Source of the DNA: Siphonodentalium dalli
Taxonomy: Eukaryota > Mollusca > Scaphopoda > Gadilida > Siphonodentaliidae
Direction of reading: 5' to 3'
NCBI GenBank assembly: GCA_032622095.1
Contig: CP136061.1
Coordinates: 130,336,754-130,400,753, forward strand
Length of the DNA stretch: 64,000 nt
Below the pieces are notes generated by a model. The model saw only the letters and a list, made by a program, of their open reading frames with translations, was not told the origin of the DNA and did no database searches. Shown here in pieces: positions 59,051 through 64,000 of this stretch. A program made the translations under genes and the position numbers. Every line of letters begins with the position of its first letter. The stretch's first letter is position 1.

Positions 59051-59458
59051 ATTCATACATGTATTATAATCTGCATATACATATGTTAAAATGTTATGAT
59101 GTTTGATGTCTCTATAACACAATAAGTTTGCAACTTAATCTTCCAAGTCAATCTATTTCTCTGGCATTCATGTAGCATGCATAAAACAAAACCGAATACT
59201 CATGGGAATTTAGTACCCTTTATTGTTGGAATTGTTAATTGTTAAGACTTTAATTACTTATTCAAGGAAACAGTTGCCAAATAGCCCAACTTTCAGTATC
59301 CATTGGCACTGAACAAATTGCATTTATCTATTTTTAGTGAAATCACTATCATATTTAATGGAACAACTTGTCTATATCTGATGAGTTTACTTGAATAGAG
59401 CATACATAAAGGATTGAATTAAGATATTCCATTAACATATGTAGCAACTAACATGAAT

Positions 59459-61260
59459 TTGAACCAATTTGTATATGCTCTTATGCATGTCAAATACTTT
59501 ATTGAAAAACCCTATACCTCTTTAAATTGTCCTAATGTACTGATAAGTCTATATTTAAAGGCATTTAATACCTTGAATAATTTATTCACCAAACTTTGTA
59601 GTCAACAATCTCAATTACTCAAAGTGTATACATGTATAGACAATACAATGTTTTACTTATATTTATAGGCATGTATTACTTTATCCAGTGACAGTTGAAG
59701 GTAAAATCTTAGGAACCAACTTGTATGTGCTCCTTTTCATGTCAAGTAACTGATTGAATGAACCTCTAACATCTCTTTAAATTGTCATATTTGTCTATAC
59801 TTAAAGGCATTTAATACCTTCAGTGATTTATTCACCAATATTTGTAGTAACAATCTCAATACTCAAGGTGTCTATATGTATAGACAATAGTGTTATGTCT
59901 ATATTTAAAGTATTTAAAGCATTTATTACTTTGTCTATTGACATTGAATGTAAAATCTTGGGAACCAACTTTATGTGCTCCCATTTATGCAATTAACTGA
60001 TTGGAAATGTCAAGTATCCCTTTAAATTGTCATAATGCAATTACTATTCTATAATTAAAGGCATATAATACCTAGAATAAATCACTCACCAATATTTGTA
60101 GTCAATAATGTCAGTTTACTCAAAGTGTCTATAATGTAAAGACAATACCGTATTATGCCTATATTTGAAGGCATCTAGTACTGTCTTGGTTCACTGACAT
60201 TTGAATGTAAACATCTTGGGAAACAACATCCATTTAAAGTAACCAATTGAAAAATGTCTATTTCTTTACATTGTCATAATGCAACAATAAGTCTATATTT
60301 AAAGGTACGGTTGGCCTTGGCGGTGGGTATCCTGTGAAAATATTTCCACCCGTCAAAAACCGCCACAAACAGAAAGAACAACAAAATGTAGACAGACTTT
60401 GTCCGTATACAAATAAGAAATATCGCATAAACAGTATGGTATTGTCATATATTTGACCATTGTTATGTAAACAAAAGCATAAAAAGTTACTTTTCTGGTG
60501 TTTGTTTATATTATGATGGTAAACATAAAGAGCGTTCTTTGTTGGTAAATTCCTGATATGGAACGAATAAAGAGCGTTTATGCCATTTGTGTGTGATTAG
60601 CCAGCAGCATTGTGCTGTCTTCTGTAACACAATCAGGCTCTTGCTTAGGTAAAATATAGTAAATCTTTATGATAACATGCTGTTTACGCGATGGTCATGG
60701 TATATATGAACGAAACTGTATGCGTTTTAATGTTTTTTTGTTTACGGTGATTTGAACAAATATGAATATTTTCGACAACTAAGGCCTCACGTGCCTTTAA
60801 AGGCATTTAATATCTTGAGTAACTTATTCACCAATATTTGTAGTAACAATCTCATTTACTATGTATAGACAATAGTTTTATGCCTATATTTAAAGGCATT
60901 TATTATTTTGTCCATTGACATTGAAGGTAAAATCTTGGGAACCAACATTCATGTCAAGTTACTGATTAAAAAAATGTGAATTTCCTTAAATTGTCATAAT
61001 GCAATTATAGATCTATATTTAAAAGGCATTTAATACCTTGCATAATTTACTAAAAAAATTCACCTTAATTTGTAGTCAGCAATCGCATTTACTCAAAGTG
61101 TCAACATGTATAGACAATACAGTGCTATACCTATACTTAGAAACATTTATTACTGTATTCATTGACATTTGAAGATCAAATCTTAGGAACCAACTTTCAT
61201 GTGCTCCCATCATGTCAAGTAACTGATTGAATGAATGTAATACCAAGTGAATAGAGCGAA
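59459..61260 (+). repeat. ~245 bp tandem array inside the L1-like element
   Basis: GGAACCAACTT-type blocks lie near 59459, 59716, 59959, 60217, 60937 and 61187, each followed by CATGTCAAGTAACTGATT, TTTAAATTGTCATAATGCA and TTTAAAGGCATTTAATACC. About six to seven diverged copies; one is split by the MITE at 60303. Confidence 0.85.
60303..60796. mobile_element. TTAA-flanked MITE inside the tandem array
   Basis: 494 bp. Ends AGGTACGGTTGGCCTT / AAGGCCTCACGTGCCT (imperfect inverted), TTAA at 60299-60302 and 60797-60800. It contains AAAGAGCGTTCTTTG text like that at 47570-47720. Confidence 0.8.
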
Positions 61261-62192
61261 ATTTTCTAGCAGCATATTTGGTATGACATGCACAGACCTT
61301 TACTTAAAGACACATCAAGAGAATTATAGCTAAATATTAAATTTATTTATAATTCACTTTATATGTATTTGTACACTCATATATATACCAAAACATCATA
61401 ATATTCATAACATGCCACTTCATTACTTCATAGAGAAGATCTGATATATGCTGAAGCAAGCTACGGGTGATATACTCACGTACTGACGATAAAATCCCAC
61501 TGTGGAAATAATCCTTTTGGGGCAACTATTCACAAACTTATAAACGGAAACGCTCTCCATTAGAAACGACAACATGAAATGCTAAATCCCATTTGATAAC
61601 AGAATATAACCACATTGCTCAGCATTGCTCACTAAACAACAGAGCAACTTCGGTGTTCAAATTGTTCCCGAACTGACACAGTTATTCCACCTTCGTGATT
61701 TTCATGCAAACCGTGACTTATGAATGACCCCCTTCCCTCAAGTGGCCTGATCATCGGACAACAAAAGATATAACTATGTTCGCGTCAACTCATTCTATAT
61801 AAACTCGGTACAGCTGAGCTCAAAGTAAATTGGTTACACTGTCGAGAAACCACCGACAACTAAATTTCGCCGAATTGCAGAAATGCTTCGATTGCAACAC
61901 ATGAACAACCAGTCTGGAAATGCTAAAACATATAGCTCATCTTATTTTCTCACCTCATTCCATTCCTAAACGGAACTACTTACATATTGCCAAATCATAA
62001 TTTTATTATATTATATATATTATATATATATACTTATTATTTGACAATTACCGCCAGGTAGTGGATAATTTGTTATTTATTTAAGGGACTGCAGGAAGAC
62101 GGTCAGTATTGGCCATGCAGTCCCTGTACAATATCATTAATTTTGTATCTTTAGTTTAACTGTAATATGCTATGTTTATTGTACAAATAAAA
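61261..62192 (+). other. 3' non-coding part of the L1-like element
   Basis: AT-rich; ends with GACTGCAGGAAGACGG...GCAGTCCCTG (small inverted repeat ~62090-62128) and the AATAAAATC signal. Confidence 0.5.
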
Positions 62193-62286
62193 TCTATCTA
62201 TCTATCTATCTAACTCTGCTGAAAATATCCGGCCGACCTGGTTTGCGAACTCGTTCTAGATACTGGTCATGTGAACTCATATACCA

Positions 62287-62690
62287 AAAATAACATTTCA
62301 ATAGAAAATACATATTCCCTAATAAGATACTTGCACACTGAATATTATATTCATTTTTATTCACAAAGAGAGGATCTATGATATCCGTTTAAAATTTATT
62401 ATTTTGGTACGAAATAGCTTAAGTACCTTTTTGAATCATTATTATGATGTAGCAAGTCACAGGTCACGTGTCCACTAGCTGTATATAAGGCAGTGGACAT
62501 CCACAGGTAAGTTCTCTTTTCATCCTCTTGCAAGATTCGAGGGGTGTGACCGAGCAGCGGGGAGGGGAAATCCCAATTTGGGAGGGCCATGTGAGTTCAG
62601 TGTGTAAGTATCTTATTAGGGAATATGTATTTTCTATTGAAAATGTTATATTCCCGTCAAAGATACGTTACACACTGAACTACATGTTAG
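62287..62690. mobile_element. DIRS-like terminal segment with nested inverted repeats
   Basis: 62291-62342 and 62596-62649 are inverted copies (~52 bp, TAACATTTCAATAGAAAATA...). Inside the right part AGTTCAGTGTGTAA pairs with GTTACACACTGAACT (62668-62682). The block CGTCAAAGATACGTTACACA CTGAAC resembles CGCCAAAGGAAGCCCTCACACTGAAC of the 39.3 and 44.4 kb arms. Confidence 0.65.
62482..62512 (+). promoter_or_regulatory. TATA box followed by consensus 5' splice site
   Basis: TATATAAGG at 62482-62490, with CACGTG 17 bp upstream, then CACAG|GTAAGT at 62503-62512. No exon downstream can be supported, so this may be the promoter and leader of the DIRS-like element. Confidence 0.4.
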
Positions 62691-63189
62691 AATCAACTCA
62701 TAGGAGGAGTTTGCGAGGAATGAGATACTATTGTATTTTGGTTAAGAGCAATTCTTTTGAACCTGCTGAGTAGCAACAAATGAATCCAAAAGGTACCGAT
62801 TCGCAGATTTTATTTATGATACACGGTAAAGTGGAGAAAGTAGATGAATGAGCCCAATGGCTGAATCTTAGCCCCCCCACCCTTTTATTCCTGAAATCAG
62901 GCAAACCAGTAATTTTGAAAACTCATTAGGTAGAAATCGCCCAAAGGTCATATGCATGTACATGCAGGTGCCGCCACCTCCATGGAGCAAGCTGGTCATA
63001 TGCAGAGAGCATAGACCACCCTGATCCATGCTTGTGACTGAACGAACCAAGATATCCCGACGTTTCGACACCAGAGGAAGGAAATCTATTGCTACATGAA
63101 TAGACAATCTGGATGTAAAATGAGGAAGAGGTGAATGTAAATACGATTAGAAACATACCAAACCTCATTTCAGGCGAAGAAAACCCAGA
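62691..63189. other. Unassigned sequence
   Basis: Short overlapping frames on the minus strand (62868-63168) lack domains. No MOV10 exon recognised. Confidence 0.4.
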
Positions 63190-63300
63190 TTTCTAGGGGT
63201 GTAACGATATGGGGTATAGGGTGTATCGATGTTTATCGCGATACAGAAGTCACGATACAATACGTATCGCGATTTTACTTACCTAAAATTATAGCGATAT
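63190..63300. mobile_element. Possible hAT-type MITE end
   Basis: AGGGGTGTAACGATATGGGG and repeated ATCGCGATAC / GTATCGCGAT text resemble ends of hAT-type non-autonomous elements. The other end was not found. Confidence 0.4.
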
Positions 63301-64000
63301 TGCTGAGTCTTCATACGGACTGTATATACACTGATATATAGCGACAACGATAGGCGGGTATGTGCTTGCATGGCTACAGGTAGGCATACATGAACTCGCT
63401 AAAATGTGTGTACTAGATGTTCATCTAAAATGTTTGTTGTTGGAACTTGTATTGTATTGTAAACAAAATTAATTAAAGCCTCGTTGATTTATCGACTATC
63501 AGTGATATCCCATCGGACCGGGAAGCATAAAGATGCCGACATTGAGCCCATAATAAAAAAATTGTTGCACTGCATTGTCTGAATAAATTTAATTAGAGAT
63601 TACAAACACTACCTGTTGACCAATGAGGAACGTCGTCTCTGAAAATCTCTCAGTCAGTGCCACGAGATTGACAGTTAAATGGGAGGGGCTTTATATTAAT
63701 TATTCATGTCAAGTTGTAAACTTTATAACGGGAACTGGGGGAGGGGGGTACATTGTCTGTTGACAAGTTTAATCCGGGAAGTTTAACAATTGCTCAGCAA
63801 CCCACATGCATGGGCCAGTGCACAGAGTGCAGTGTCCATTCATTGTTGACGTGACACGGGAAATACATACATGTAGATTGATATAATATAGGTTGAGTCT
63901 ACAGCAGCTGCAACACTCTGGTTAACAGTGAAATAAAATTGTAGCAATAGCATGCATCAAAGGTTTGCCGCCGGCTGCAAACGACATGTTATTGACAAAG
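63301..64000. other. Unassigned sequence at window edge
   Basis: Contains GACCAATGAG and GGGAGGGGCT (63618-63695), compatible with CCAAT and GC boxes, but no transcript can be supported. Confidence 0.3.

Larger units (their letters stand above)
58004..62210 (+). mobile_element. ORF1-only L1-type retrotransposon (HAL1-like), 4.2 kb
   Basis: The insertion interrupts a tandem core. TAACTC flanks both ends (57998-58003, 62211-62216). The 5' end GAGAACGAGGCTACC AAGATGG carries the CAAGATGG motif typical of L1 5' ends. ORF1 lies 108 bp in. After ORF1 there is no endonuclease or reverse transcriptase, only a ~245 bp tandem array (59459-61260) and unique sequence. The 3' end is GTACAAATAAAATC then (TCTA)n. 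Family knowledge: mammalian HAL1 also has ORF1 only. An ORF2 deletion is the alternative. Confidence 0.8.

Noticed and set aside
61343-61525. Minus-strand frame as an upstream helicase exon
   Set aside because: Lies inside the L1-like element and lacks MOV10-like residues and a good acceptor.
62868-63168. Minus-strand frames as upstream helicase exons
   Set aside because: Two overlapping frames, neither resembling the MOV10 N-terminal region.

Overview
The window reads as AT-rich, gene-poor nuclear DNA of a marine invertebrate, most likely a bivalve mollusc. Three things point there: a spliced metazoan gene with consensus GT/AG junctions; many elements with the architecture of bivalve pearl/CvA elements (left end, ~160 bp tandem cores, AC/ACGG-rich microsatellite, hairpin ending in CTAA); and a dense mix of Gypsy, CR1/L2-like, L1-like and DIRS-like remnants with many MITE families. 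There is no prokaryotic operon, no CRISPR array, and no tRNA or rRNA gene I can support. The species assignment is inference.

The one host gene I can establish is a MOV10-family (SDE3/MOV10, SF1B) RNA helicase on the minus strand. Ten exons between 56847 and 26098 carry the helicase core in order (motifs I, Ia, II, III, NYRSHP, V, VI) and end in a stop codon. All nine introns I placed have consistent phases. The N-terminal exons are not visible and probably lie beyond 64 kb. The introns carry much of the window's mobile DNA: a decayed same-strand Gypsy element (30012-33944), a 5.4 kb structure bounded by almost identical 380 bp inverted repeats (39187-44584), pearl-like arrays, SINEs, TTAA-flanked MITEs and long palindromes. 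MOV10 proteins act in RNA silencing and retroelement control, so the context is notable.

Layout. 1-26 kb: no supported host gene; TTAA MITEs, foldback elements, three pearl-like arrays (5388-6506, 6761-9189 with a LINE inside, 11075-13034), a 338 bp tandem duplication (17411-18100), a MITE of the TTAACCCTTT-ended group split by two later insertions (19934-23682), a 163 bp palindrome (24805-24967) and a 32 bp minisatellite (25030-25650). 26-57 kb: the helicase gene and its TE-filled introns. 57-62.2 kb: a pearl-like core array interrupted by a 4.2 kb L1-type element that has ORF1 but no ORF2, comparable in architecture to mammalian HAL1. 62.2-64 kb: a DIRS-like terminal segment with a TATA motif, then unassigned sequence.

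The most notable structures are the ORF1-only LINE with an internal ~245 bp tandem array, the 380 bp inverted repeats, MITE-in-MITE insertions whose empty site can be read from the paired copy, two pairs of MITEs that meet at a single TTAA, and long palindromes inside the introns of an RNA-silencing helicase gene. Sequence identities were judged by eye.
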